From NCBI RefSeq assembly GCF_032598785.1, contig NZ_CP102984.1: a stretch of DNA of 64,000 nucleotides; one strand, written 5' to 3'. This stretch comes from Terrisporobacter petrolearius. GTDB lineage: Bacteria; Bacillota; Clostridia; Peptostreptococcales; Peptostreptococcaceae. Below are positions 46,020 through 54,421 of this stretch, in pieces. How positions within the stretch are numbered: the stretch's first letter is position 1; every line of letters starts with the position of its first letter. The notes beneath the pieces were generated by a model. That model saw nothing but the letters and a program-made list of their open reading frames with translations. It ran no database searches and was not told the origin of the DNA. A program made the position numbers and the translations under genes.

Positions 46020-47225
46020 ATGAGAATAGCTATACTTGGATATGGAACAGTGGGAAAAGGTCTTGTACAAATGATTGAGGGAAATAAAAATAAAAGAAAT
46101 ATAGAAATAACAAGCATATTAGTTAGAGATAAAAATAAATATAACTCTTCTAAATATGCGAATATAATAACTGAAAATATTGAGGACGTATTTAAAGCGG
46201 ATATTGATATTTTAGTTGAACTGATGGGAGGTTTACATCCTTCGTATGAATATATAAAAAGAGCATTGGAAAGCAAAATTAATGTGGTTACAGCTAATAA
46301 GGATATGTTAGCAGAGTATGGTGATAAGCTTGTTAAGTTAGCAAAAGAAAATAATGTAAGTCTTAAATTTGAAGCATCTGTAGGTGGTGGAATACCTGTT
46401 CTTAAACCTTTAACAGAGTCTTTAGAAGGTAATTCTATTGATAGTATGTATGCCATATTAAATGGAACAACAAACTTTATTTTAAGCAAAATGTACAATG
46501 AAGGTTTGTCTTATGATGAAGTATTGAAAGAAGCCCAAAAATTAGGTTTTGCAGAAGCTAATCCAGAAGCAGATGTGGAAGGATATGATGCAGCAAGAAA
46601 ATTATCTATTCTATCAACTTTGGCTTACAATGGCAGAGTATATTGGAAAGATTTCTACTTAGAAGGTATATCAAAAATTGATATGAAGGATATTGATTAT
46701 GCAAAAAAAATGGGATGTAAAATTAAATTAGTTGGCCAAAGTAAGAAGAAGAATGAAAAGGTTAGTGGTTTTGTAAGACCTGTCCTTGTTGACAATAATA
46801 ACTTATTATCTCAAATAGATAATGAATATAATATCGTTGTATTTAATGGGGATTCTGTGGGAGAATTGTCTTTTGTAGGCAAAGGAGCAGGAAAAGAACC
46901 TACAGGGAGCGCTGTTTATGCAGATGTTATAGATATTTTTGACAATAGAATTGCTAACATAGATCAATTTACGAAAGACAAAATTGAAGTAGAAAAAACA
47001 ATTAATAATAATTGTCAAGTTTTATTAAGATTTAAATCTCCTAGAAAAGAAGAAATAATATCTTTAATAAATGCTTGCATAGATGAATATGACATAATTG
47101 ACGATAATGATGAATTGGCAGTTATGGTTTACGCAGAATCTGAATATGAAATTAATAATATATTGTGTTTAATTAAAGATAAAGGGTATTGTAAAGAAAG
47201 TAGAAAGCTATTAAAAATTAGCTAA
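46020..47225 (+). CDS. hom: homoserine dehydrogenase
   Basis: This enzyme reduces aspartate semialdehyde to homoserine, the branch to threonine and methionine. The N-terminal NAD loop is AILGYGTVGKGLVQM. The catalytic region has VTANKDMLAEYG, GGGIPVLKPL and GTTNFILSKMY. A short ACT-type C-terminus follows (401 residues). AAGGAGG precedes the ATG. It lies behind two Thr T-boxes. No thrB or thrC is next to it. Confidence 0.96.
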   Translation: MRIAILGYGTVGKGLVQMIEGNKNKRNIEITSILVRDKNKYNSSKYANIITENIEDVFKADIDILVELMGGLHPSYEYIKRALESKINVVTANKDMLAEYGDKLVKLAKENNVSLKFEASVGGGIPVLKPLTESLEGNSIDSMYAILNGTTNFILSKMYNEGLSYDEVLKEAQKLGFAEANPEADVEGYDAARKLSILSTLAYNGRVYWKDFYLEGISKIDMKDIDYAKKMGCKIKLVGQSKKKNEKVSGFVRPVLVDNNNLLSQIDNEYNIVVFNGDSVGELSFVGKGAGKEPTGSAVYADVIDIFDNRIANIDQFTKDKIEVEKTINNNCQVLLRFKSPRKEEIISLINACIDEYDIIDDNDELAVMVYAESEYEINNILCLIKDKGYCKESRKLLKIS

Positions 47226-47235
47226 AAAAATATAA

Positions 47236-47277
47236 GCACTCTTTGGGGCTTAGAAACTCTAGAGAGTGTTTTTTGCT
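47236..47277 (+). terminator. terminator of hom
   Basis: GCACTCT / AGAGTGT stem with a long loop and T6 tail. Confidence 0.75.
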
Positions 47278-47349
47278 AGTACCTAATTGAGAATGGTTTT
47301 TAATTTTGATATAATAGATAAAGTAAAATAATAAATTAGGGAGATCATA

Positions 47350-48525
47350 ATGGAAAATTTAAATTTAATAATGGTGTTTGCTGAAGGATTATTATCTTTT
47401 TTATCACCATGTATACTGCCAATACTACCAATCTATTTAAGTATGTTATCAAATAGTAGTATTGAAAATATGAAAAACGAAAGCTTTGTTAAAAGTGAGC
47501 TGTTTAGAAATACTGTATTTTTTACGCTTGGAATTTCCGCTACATTTTTTATACTAGGATCCTCAGTAAATGCATTAAGTTCATTTTTTAATGCAAATAA
47601 AAATTTAATTGCATTAATAGGAGGAGCTATAATAATTTTTATGGGGCTATTTTATATGGATATAATAAAGGTGAATATCCTTAACAAAGATAAAAGATTG
47701 CAAATAAAAACTAAAAAAATGAATGTAATAACTTCATTTTTGTTAGGATTTACTTTTAGCTTTGGTTGGACGCCATGTATAGGACCTATACTTGCATCTG
47801 TGCTTATTATGTCTTCTAGTACAGAAAGTTTGTCTGCGTCATATTTATTAATAGGTGTATATACTATAGGGTTTATAACACCATTTATATTACTTTCATT
47901 ATTTTATAATAAGCTTGTAAAGACAGTAGATAAGCTTAAAAAGCATATGAATATAATTAAAAAACTTGGTGGTATAATACTTATTATTTCTGGTTTATTA
48001 ATGTTCATAAATGGGTTTACCAATAATTTAAATGCCACAAAAACGGAAAATGTTAAAAAGTCTGAAAGTACTCAAAATACATCTTCTAAAGACGATAAAA
48101 AAATTGAAGCTTTGGATTTTGATTTATATGACCAATATGGAAAAAAACATAAGCTTAGTGATTATAAAGGCAAGACTGTATTTTTAAATTATTGGGCTAC
48201 ATGGTGCCCTCCATGTAAAGAAGAAATGCCTTATATAGAAGAGTTATACAAAGAATATAATGAAAATAAAAATGATGTAATAATACTTGGTGTAGCATCT
48301 CCAAATTTAGGTAATGAAGGAAGTAAGAAGGATATAGAAAAATTTCTGAAAGATGAAGACTACACATTTCCTGTTGTGTTCGATGAAGGAGGAAGTCAAA
48401 TATATGCATATGGAATAAGTTCATTCCCGTCCACATTCATAATTGATAAAGAAGGATTTATTGCTAAGTATGTGCCAGGTGCCATGGACAAAGAAACTAT
48501 GAAAAATCTTATTGAAGAGGAATAA
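47350..48525 (+). CDS. CcdA-TlpA fusion: thiol-disulfide electron relay
   Basis: This 391-residue protein joins a six-helix CcdA/DsbD-type membrane domain (residues about 1-225) to an extracellular thioredoxin domain (about 265-391). The membrane Cys residues are in LSPCILPILPIYL and GWTPCIGPILASV. The thioredoxin active site is WATWCPPCKEEMP, and the conserved cis-Pro region is SSFPSTFIID. It passes electrons from cytoplasm to exported thiols. AGGGAG precedes the ATG. It is a single-gene unit with a terminator at 48537. Confidence 0.93.
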   Translation: MENLNLIMVFAEGLLSFLSPCILPILPIYLSMLSNSSIENMKNESFVKSELFRNTVFFTLGISATFFILGSSVNALSSFFNANKNLIALIGGAIIIFMGLFYMDIIKVNILNKDKRLQIKTKKMNVITSFLLGFTFSFGWTPCIGPILASVLIMSSSTESLSASYLLIGVYTIGFITPFILLSLFYNKLVKTVDKLKKHMNIIKKLGGIILIISGLLMFINGFTNNLNATKTENVKKSESTQNTSSKDDKKIEALDFDLYDQYGKKHKLSDYKGKTVFLNYWATWCPPCKEEMPYIEELYKEYNENKNDVIILGVASPNLGNEGSKKDIEKFLKDEDYTFPVVFDEGGSQIYAYGISSFPSTFIIDKEGFIAKYVPGAMDKETMKNLIEEE

Positions 48526-48536
48526 TAAAATATATA

Positions 48537-48583
48537 AGAGCTGTTACACAAATAATTTGAGGTTAAATGTAACAGCTCTTTCT
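48537..48583 (+). terminator. terminator of the CcdA-TlpA gene
   Basis: AGAGCTGTTACA / TGTAACAGCTCT stem followed by TTCTTT. The IS element was inserted about 19 bases further on. Confidence 0.85.
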
Positions 48584-48601
48584 TTAAGTATTTTAAGTAA
48601 A

Positions 48602-50030
48602 GGGAATGTAAAATAAAGTGTGTAAGTTGACAAGATTGTTGTCAGCTTATGCACTTTTTTGATTATAGAGTGTGATACCATTAAGGAAAGGAACTTAAAA
48701 AGATGAGGTATGATACTATGGTTAGAAAAAAACAAAGTTCTAAGAAAAATGAACTAGTAAATGCAATACTTGAACAATATCAACCTGAAACGGTTGAAGA
48801 TATGCAAGATGCTCTTAAAGATATTTTTGCACCAATGTTTGAAGCCATGCTTCAAGGCGAAATGGATAGTCACTTAGGCTATGAAAATAATAATCATAAT
48901 CCAAAGAATACAACTAATCGTAGAAATGGTTATTCACAAAAAACTGTAAAAACTACTAATGGTAGTGTTTCTATCAATGTCCCTCGTGACCGCGAAGCGA
49001 CATTTGAACCACAATTAATTCCAAAACGTTGCAAGGATGTTTCTGGAATTGAAGATAAAGTGCTGTCTATGTATGCTAAAGGAATGAGCCAACGTGATAT
49101 TTCAGATACTATAGAAGATATTTATGGGTTTGAAATATCTCATGAAACAATATCTCAAATTACTGATAGTGTGCTTGAACATCTTGAAGAATGGCAAAAT
49201 AGACCCTTAAAAAAATTATATACTTTCTTATTTGTAGACTGCCTGTATGTTACTATTCGCAAGGATTACGAAGTTAAAAACTGCGCAATTTATACGATTT
49301 TAGGATATGATGTTGATGGTGTAAAAGATATCCTGGGGCTATGGATCAACGAAACTGAAAATAAGCATACATGGATGCAAATATTTGATGAGTTAAAAAC
49401 TCGTGGCGTAGAAGATATTTTATTCATCTGTATGGATGGGGTTAGTGGTTTAGAAGACGGAGCTAAATCTATATTTAAGCATACTATTGTTCAAAGATGT
49501 ATAGTCCATCTAATCAGAAATTCTCTAAAATATGTTCCTAGTAAAGAATACAAAGCATTTACATCTCACTTAAAGAAAATTTATGGTGCTCCTAGTTTAA
49601 AAGCAGCTATCGCTGAATTTGAAAGGTTCCAACAAGTATGGTCTAAATATCCTGGAGCTATAGATGTATGGAAGAGAAACTTTTTACATGTTGAACAATT
49701 ATTTAATTATGGAAGTGCAGTAAGAAAAATAATGTATACAACAAATGCTGTTGAAAGTGTTAATTCAAGCTTTAGAAAAGTAACTAAAAAAGGAGCTTTT
49801 CCTAATGAAAATTCACTACTTAAATTACTTTATCTTAGGATAACTGAACTTTATAAAAAGTGGAATAATCGTCCAATTTCAAATTGGGCTCTTGTCAGAA
49901 ATCAATTAGATATGGATGAGAATTTAAAAGAAAGAGTTAAAAAATATCAGTATTAAAAAATCAGGTAGATTAATTTTATCTACCTGACTTATAAAATAAA
50001 AACTACTTACACACTTTTATTGACAAACCC
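48602..50030. mobile_element. IS256-family insertion sequence, complete
   Basis: The ends form imperfect inverted repeats of about 26 bp: the left begins GGGAATGTAAAATAAAGTGT and the right, reversed, begins GGGTTTGTCAATAAAAGTGT. The 8 bases TAAGTAAA occur directly before (48594-48601) and after (50031-50038) the element, the expected target duplication for IS256. It is 1429 bp and carries one transposase gene. The intact duplication suggests recent insertion. Confidence 0.93.
48703..49956 (+). CDS. IS256-family transposase
   Basis: This is a DDE transposase of 417 residues (Transposase_mut family). The catalytic aspartates lie in FLFVDCLYVTIR and ICMDGVSGLEDG, and the glutamate in TTNAVESVNSSFRK. 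The N-terminal region has NRRNGYSQKTVKT and SMYAKGMSQRDISDTI. GAAAGGAAC precedes ATG at 48703; ATG at 48718 is an alternative. It appears intact, so the element may still move. Confidence 0.95.
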   Translation: MRYDTMVRKKQSSKKNELVNAILEQYQPETVEDMQDALKDIFAPMFEAMLQGEMDSHLGYENNNHNPKNTTNRRNGYSQKTVKTTNGSVSINVPRDREATFEPQLIPKRCKDVSGIEDKVLSMYAKGMSQRDISDTIEDIYGFEISHETISQITDSVLEHLEEWQNRPLKKLYTFLFVDCLYVTIRKDYEVKNCAIYTILGYDVDGVKDILGLWINETENKHTWMQIFDELKTRGVEDILFICMDGVSGLEDGAKSIFKHTIVQRCIVHLIRNSLKYVPSKEYKAFTSHLKKIYGAPSLKAAIAEFERFQQVWSKYPGAIDVWKRNFLHVEQLFNYGSAVRKIMYTTNAVESVNSSFRKVTKKGAFPNENSLLKLLYLRITELYKKWNNRPISNWALVRNQLDMDENLKERVKKYQY

Positions 50031-50079
50031 TAAGTAAAAAAATGTATCGTACCATTATTAGGACGATATCACTTTTTTA

Positions 50080-50442
50080 CTAAAATTTCTTTATCTTTTT
50101 TTTATCAAATAATTTGTTACTTATTAAGTCTATATAGGGTTTATTAATAATATAGGATGCAGATAAATAGACTCTTCTTTTATCTTGTCTTTGCCAAAGT
50201 CTAAACTTAAGATTTTCTTCACTTTTGAAAAAGTTTTTATAGTAAAACTCAACTTTCTCTAATATTCTTGCTTCTTTTTCGTTTACTTTTACTTCAGCTA
50301 AAATTTCTTGGATTCTCTCATTAATTTTTTTATCAGAAAGGTAAGACAAACATAATTGAAACTGTAATTTATAGTCTACGTCTTTGTACTCCTCATAAAT
50401 AGATTTTGCCATTATATGAGCTTCTTTGTATATGTCATCCAT
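50080..50442 (-). CDS. hypothetical protein, 120 residues
   Basis: This is a soluble, helical, charged protein with no signal or membrane helix. The middle (DKKINERIQEILAEVKVNEK) is likely coiled. AAGGAG precedes the ATG. The C-terminus is a Lys-rich tail. I do not recognise the family. It is separated from the IS by a short hairpin (GTATCGT / ACGATAT). Confidence 0.65.
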   Translation of the reverse strand: MDDIYKEAHIMAKSIYEEYKDVDYKLQFQLCLSYLSDKKINERIQEILAEVKVNEKEARILEKVEFYYKNFFKSEENLKFRLWQRQDKRRVYLSASYIINKPYIDLISNKLFDKKKIKKF

Positions 50443-50608
50443 TTCTAATCTCCTTCCATGATAATTTAGTGTTCTACAACCCTTTATATATATTATTAAA
50501 TAGAAATAATATTAATTACCTTAAATATAAATAAATGCAAGAATTAAAAAAGTTTTTCACTTACAATTTGAGTCATTTATAAAAAATTAGAAAATTCTAA
50601 AAAATATA

Positions 50609-50757
50609 TTGACGATGATTCGACTCTAGATATTATTACTAATAAGTTAAATAATTAGAAAGCTAAGAATAGGCGTAGTAAGAATTTTGAAGTTTATAGA
50701 AATCCAAAGTTTGCTGGAATTTGGCATCGGATTGTTCTAAACTTGTCTAGGAGCTGT
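50609..50757 (+). promoter_or_regulatory. truncated leucine T-box leader (stem I remnant)
   Basis: A promoter (TTGACG, 16 bp, TATTAT) is followed by T-box stem I: AGCTAAGAATAGGCGTAGTAAG, then the apical arm, then CTT-G-TCTAGGAGCTG. The specifier position holds CTT at 50742-50744, a Leu codon. The sequence then runs straight into a leuC fragment: stem III, antiterminator T-box and terminator are all missing. It is a deletion relic of a leu operon leader. Confidence 0.82.
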
Positions 50758-50955
50758 TTATCAAAAATTTATTTGGAAGCGATAGAAAAAGGATATATAG
50801 CTGATTTAGTAAAAGCTGGAGCTGCCATATCCACACCAACTTGTGGACCATGTTTAGGCGGACATATGGGAGTATTGGGTCAAAAAGAAAGAGCAGTATC
50901 TACTACAAATAGAAATTTTGTAGGAAGAATGGGTCATGTGGAATCTGAAATCGAA
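50755..50955 (+). pseudogene. leuC: leuC fragment (3-isopropylmalate dehydratase large subunit)
   Basis: About 65 codons match the iron-sulfur end of LeuC: PTCGPCLGGHMGVLG (cluster cysteines) and STTNRNFVGRMGHVESEIE. Everything before and after is gone. The reading frame is fused in front to the T-box leader and ends at TAG (50956-50958), where the sequence switches to leuB. It is not functional. Confidence 0.88.
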
Positions 50956-50958
50956 TAG

Positions 50959-51516
50959 GGAAAAAAAGCTTTTGAAACTGCTAGAATTAGAAATCAAAAA
51001 TTGACTTGTGTAGACAAAGCAAATGTTCTTGATACTTCTAAACTTTGGAGAAAAATAATGAATGAATTAAATAAAGAATACAAAGACGTTGAACTTAATT
51101 TTATGTATGTAGATAATGCTGCCACGCAGTTAATAAAAAATCCTAGCCAGTTTGATACAATAGTTACTAATAACATATTTGGAGATATTATTTCAGATGA
51201 AGCTTCAATGTTAACAGGATCTATTGGTATGCTTCCTTTTGCATCTCTTAGAGATGATAAATTTGGAATATATTAGCCCACTCATGGAAGTGCTACAGAT
51301 ATTGCTTGTAAAAATATAGTAAATCCAATAGGTACAATTTTATCAGTAGCTATGATGCAGAGATATTCATTTACTTTAGGAAAAGAAGCAAAAGAAATAG
51401 AAAATGTAGTTGCAAAAGTTCTTGATAATGGTTATAGAGCGGCAGATATATATATTGGAAAAGAAAGGGCTGTATGGACTAAAGAAATGGGAGATTTGAT
51501 AGCTAAACAAATATAA
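50959..51516 (+). pseudogene. leuB: leuB fragment (3-isopropylmalate dehydrogenase), 3' part with nonsense codon
   Basis: Starting at KKAFETARIRNQ, this matches the second half of LeuB (TCVDKANVLDTSKLWR, TIVTNNIFGDIISDEASML). A TAG at 51274-51276 replaces the Glu of the conserved YEPxHGSAxDIA segment, and the frame continues to the natural C-terminus GDLIAKQI at 51516. leuD and the first half of leuB are absent. Two deletions plus a nonsense mutation make this a clear pseudogene. Confidence 0.9.
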
Positions 51517-51626
51517 AGAATTTAAAATAAAGCATCTTTATACTTACTGATATTAATAAGTATAAAAGGTGTTTTATTTATATTTAGTACTTTACAAAAT
51601 AAAAAATTATATTAACTACATTATTG

Positions 51627-51655
51627 TTGACATCTAGTTTGCAAATAGATAGGAT
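51627..51655 (+). promoter_or_regulatory. promoter of hisD
   Basis: TTGACA (51627-51632), a 17-bp spacer and TAGGAT (51650-51655). It follows a terminator-like hairpin just after leuB', so hisD is a separate unit. Confidence 0.6.
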
Positions 51656-51722
51656 TATTTTTATATAGGATAAAATAAGGGGATATTTGATCTATTGTAT
51701 AGTTATCATAGGAGGAGTAAAA

Positions 51723-52985
51723 ATGGAAGTGTTAAAAAAATCTCAGTTTAAAAATATAGAAACTGAGAAAGCAGTAAAAATGCAAGTAAGAGAGATATTG
51801 AATGATATAAAACTTAACAGGGATATTGGAGTAAGAAAATATAATTTTCAGTTTGATAAAAATCCAAGATTAAGATATAGAGTAACTCGAGATGAAATAG
51901 TAAAAGCATATAAACAAGTAGATATTAAATTTATTGAAGATATTAAAATTGCAGTAAAAAATATTGAAGAGTTCGCTAAAGCTCAAAAAGAAAGCTTTGA
52001 AAATAACTTTGAAAGAGAAATTTTTCCTGGGGTAATACTTGGTCAAAAACATATACCTATAGAATCAGCATTAGCATATGTGCCAGGTGGAGGATATCCA
52101 CTTTTTTCTACAGCACTAATGTTAATTATTCCAGCTAAAATTGCAGGTGTTAAAAGAGTGTGTGCATGTTCACCAACTATGAGAAATAGTAAAGATATAA
52201 ATGCGAAAACTTTAATTGCAATGGATATAGCAGGAGCAGATGAAATATATGCTGTAGGTGGAGTTCAAGCAATAGGAGCATTTACATATGGAACACAAAG
52301 TATTAAACCAGTGGATATTATTGTTGGACCAGGAAACAAATATGTAACAGAAGCTAAAAGACAATGTTATGGAAATGTTGGGATAGATTTTGTGGCAGGA
52401 CCAAGTGAAGTTTTAATTATAGCAGATGAAACTGCCAATGCTGATTATATTGCAGCTGACGTTTTAGCACAATGTGAACATGATTATAGTGCTAGAGGTA
52501 TTTTAATTACTACAGATAAAAAATTGGGAGAAGCAGTTTCTAAAAAAGTGGATGAAATTTTAAAAGATCTTCCTACAAGAGATATAGCAGTATCATCTTG
52601 GAGAAACAATGGAGAAATAATATATGTGGACACTTTAGAGGAAGCCATAAAACTTAGTAATAAATATGCACCTGAACATTTAGAAATAAGCTTGAAAAAT
52701 GAAGACGAAATAATAGATAAACTAATAAATTATGGGTCTTTGTTTGTGGGAAGACTATCAGCTGAAGTTTTTGGTGATTATGTGTCAGGAACAAATCATA
52801 CATTACCAACTCTTAGGGCATCTAGATATACTGGTGGAGTATGGGTTGGAACATTTATGAAAACATGTACTACTCAAAGATTAAGTCAAAAAGCAGTAGA
52901 TTTATTAGCGCCAGTAGCTCATGATTTAGCTGTGGAAGAAGGATTATACGCCCATGCAAATGCGGCTAAAATAAGGATTAAATAG
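51723..52985 (+). CDS. hisD: histidinol dehydrogenase homologue (HisD family), orphan
   Basis: This is a zinc- and NAD-dependent dehydrogenase, 420 residues. Zinc ligands and catalytic residues of HisD are kept: AQCEHD (Gln, His), APEHLEI (Glu-His), FGDYVSGTNHTLPT (Asp, His) and EEGLYAHANA (Glu, His). PLFST and VGPGNKYVTEAKR also match HisD. AQCEHDYSARG differs from the usual AEHDPxAQ and resembles the sulfopropanediol dehydrogenase (HpsN) branch at that point. No other his gene is in the window, so oxidation of another substrate is possible. GGAGGAG precedes ATG at 51723. It is in an operon with the FmdE-like gene. Confidence 0.85.
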   Translation: MEVLKKSQFKNIETEKAVKMQVREILNDIKLNRDIGVRKYNFQFDKNPRLRYRVTRDEIVKAYKQVDIKFIEDIKIAVKNIEEFAKAQKESFENNFEREIFPGVILGQKHIPIESALAYVPGGGYPLFSTALMLIIPAKIAGVKRVCACSPTMRNSKDINAKTLIAMDIAGADEIYAVGGVQAIGAFTYGTQSIKPVDIIVGPGNKYVTEAKRQCYGNVGIDFVAGPSEVLIIADETANADYIAADVLAQCEHDYSARGILITTDKKLGEAVSKKVDEILKDLPTRDIAVSSWRNNGEIIYVDTLEEAIKLSNKYAPEHLEISLKNEDEIIDKLINYGSLFVGRLSAEVFGDYVSGTNHTLPTLRASRYTGGVWVGTFMKTCTTQRLSQKAVDLLAPVAHDLAVEEGLYAHANAAKIRIK

Positions 52986-53006
52986 TACATAAATTTAGGA
53001 GGAATA

Positions 53007-53396
53007 ATGAATAGTTTATTATGGGAAGAAGCTGTTAGATTTCATGGTCATGAATGTCCAGGGCTAGCTATTGGAATGAAAGCTTGTGAAGCGATAATAG
53101 GTAAAATGAATATAAAGTTAAATAAAGATGAAATTATATGTATAACTGAAAATAATACTTGCCCAGTGGATGGAATAAAGTATGTTTTTGGATGTGACTA
53201 TGATAAAAAGAACTTATTATATAAAGAAAGTGGAGAATTAGCTTTTAATATTTTTAACATTAATAATAAGGATAGTTTAAGAATTATTTATAAAGGAAAA
53301 AATATTACTAACTCAAAAGATGAGTATACAAAATATATTTTAAGTGAAAATGTAGATGAATTATTTGATTTTTCAAAAGTAAAATATAGTTTATAG
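53007..53396 (+). CDS. FmdE-like protein (formylmethanofuran dehydrogenase subunit E family)
   Basis: This is a 129-residue protein. The N-terminal signature RFHGHECPGLAIGMKAC and NNTCPVDGIKYVFGCDYDKKNL are the FmdE/GSU2910 family motifs, with Cys and His residues for metal binding. Outside methanogens these proteins are of unknown role, often beside molybdenum or electron-transfer genes. It starts 21 bases after hisD with TAGGAGG, so the two are cotranscribed. A strong terminator follows. Confidence 0.88.
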   Translation: MNSLLWEEAVRFHGHECPGLAIGMKACEAIIGKMNIKLNKDEIICITENNTCPVDGIKYVFGCDYDKKNLLYKESGELAFNIFNINNKDSLRIIYKGKNITNSKDEYTKYILSENVDELFDFSKVKYSL

Positions 53397-53400
53397 TTAA

Positions 53401-53447
53401 AACGCCTTTCTTTACAATGAAATCATTGTAAAGAAAGGCGTTTTTTT
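53401..53447 (+). terminator. terminator of hisD-fmdE
   Basis: AACGCCTTTCTTTACAAT / ATTGTAAAGAAAGGCGTT is an 18-bp stem with a T7 tail, one of the strongest in the window. Confidence 0.93.
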
Positions 53448-53477
53448 ATTTGGTTAATAATATAATTGTAAAGTTGC

Positions 53478-54086
53478 TTAATCAAAGAAGGAGGACAAGG
53501 GTTCTTCCCACCATGAAAATGACATGACAAAGTTTGAAGTTATTTCTTCTTTAACAGGACTAATTTCAAATAGGTAACTAAAACCAGGAGAAATAACCAC
53601 GCCACCATTTTCATTGGAAATATGCATGCTATAAGGAGGTATAATTAAGTTTTGACCATAAATGCCATAAATTTTTTCAATATCATTACCGAAGAATATA
53701 TTGCCAGTAGGCATACTCCCACAAGAATTTGAATTTGTTATAGTTGTATTACTAGAACTTTCTAAATTTCCAATGACATCTTCTACGCAGTAATATATTT
53801 TAGATATAACTGGGCTTGATGATAAATTGGAAATTACAGAACTTTTAACATAAATATTTACATTTGATTTTTTAGGATTAGATAATAACAAATAAGCACA
53901 ATCAAAAGTACTATTTCCACCACAATCCATTTCTTCACTAGCTCCATTAAATAACGATAAGTTTTTGGCTTGAATATATCCATTAGAAATATCACAAGAG
54001 TAATTAATTGTTGATGGTATTTCCCAGTTATTAGTATTCTTAGATGACTTAGATTTATTTATATATTGATTTTGAGTTATTTTCAT
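53478..54086 (-). CDS. hypothetical protein, Ser/Asn-rich, possibly beta-structured
   Basis: This is a 202-residue protein without signal peptide or membrane helix. It is rich in Ser, Asn and Ile, with several Cys residues (INYSCDIS, EEMDCGG, TFDCAY). The C-terminus has GGVVISPGFSYLFEISPVKE and ends SFSWWEEPLSSFFD. The pattern suggests a beta-sandwich. TAGGAG lies 8 bases before ATG at 54086; GTG at 54095 is less likely. The function is unknown. Confidence 0.65.
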   Translation of the reverse strand: MKITQNQYINKSKSSKNTNNWEIPSTINYSCDISNGYIQAKNLSLFNGASEEMDCGGNSTFDCAYLLLSNPKKSNVNIYVKSSVISNLSSSPVISKIYYCVEDVIGNLESSSNTTITNSNSCGSMPTGNIFFGNDIEKIYGIYGQNLIIPPYSMHISNENGGVVISPGFSYLFEISPVKEEITSNFVMSFSWWEEPLSSFFD

Positions 54087-54202
54087 TTTTATCACTCCTA
54101 TTACGATCTTAAAAAAGTATATGAATTAATGTGAAAAACTATGAATATTTATAAGTGATGACCTTTTGTAATATTTATTGTATACAAATAATTAAAAAAA
54201 TA

Positions 54203-54388
54203 TTGAAATTGTGTATAAAATAGTGTACTATAAAAATGTAGTGTACACTATATATAATAAATATAACACACTAAATAAACTGTTTATCAAAAAATAACAC
54301 ATTTAATATACATTATATTAATGGTGAACTTAAAATTCTTTAGAGAGCTAAAGAAAAAGAGATGAAAATAAATATATAGTGTACCCTA
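54203..54388 (+). promoter_or_regulatory. gap promoter with three palindromic operators
   Basis: TTGAAA (54203-54208), a 17-bp spacer and TACTAT (54226-54231) form the promoter. TAGTGTACTA (54221-54230) overlaps the -10 element, perfect palindrome TAGTGTACACTA (54239-54250) covers the start site, and TAGTGTACCCTA (54377-54388) lies about 34 bases before the gap start codon. Repeats placed like this are typical repressor operators, the last able to act as a roadblock. The regulator is not identifiable here. Confidence 0.6.
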
Positions 54389-54421
54389 AATAATTATAAA
54401 TGATATGTGGGAGGAATAGAC

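Noticed and set aside
48197..48436. 79-codon - strand frame inside the thioredoxin domain of the CcdA-TlpA gene
   Set aside because: Antisense shadow with no ribosome site and His/Leu/Tyr-rich composition.
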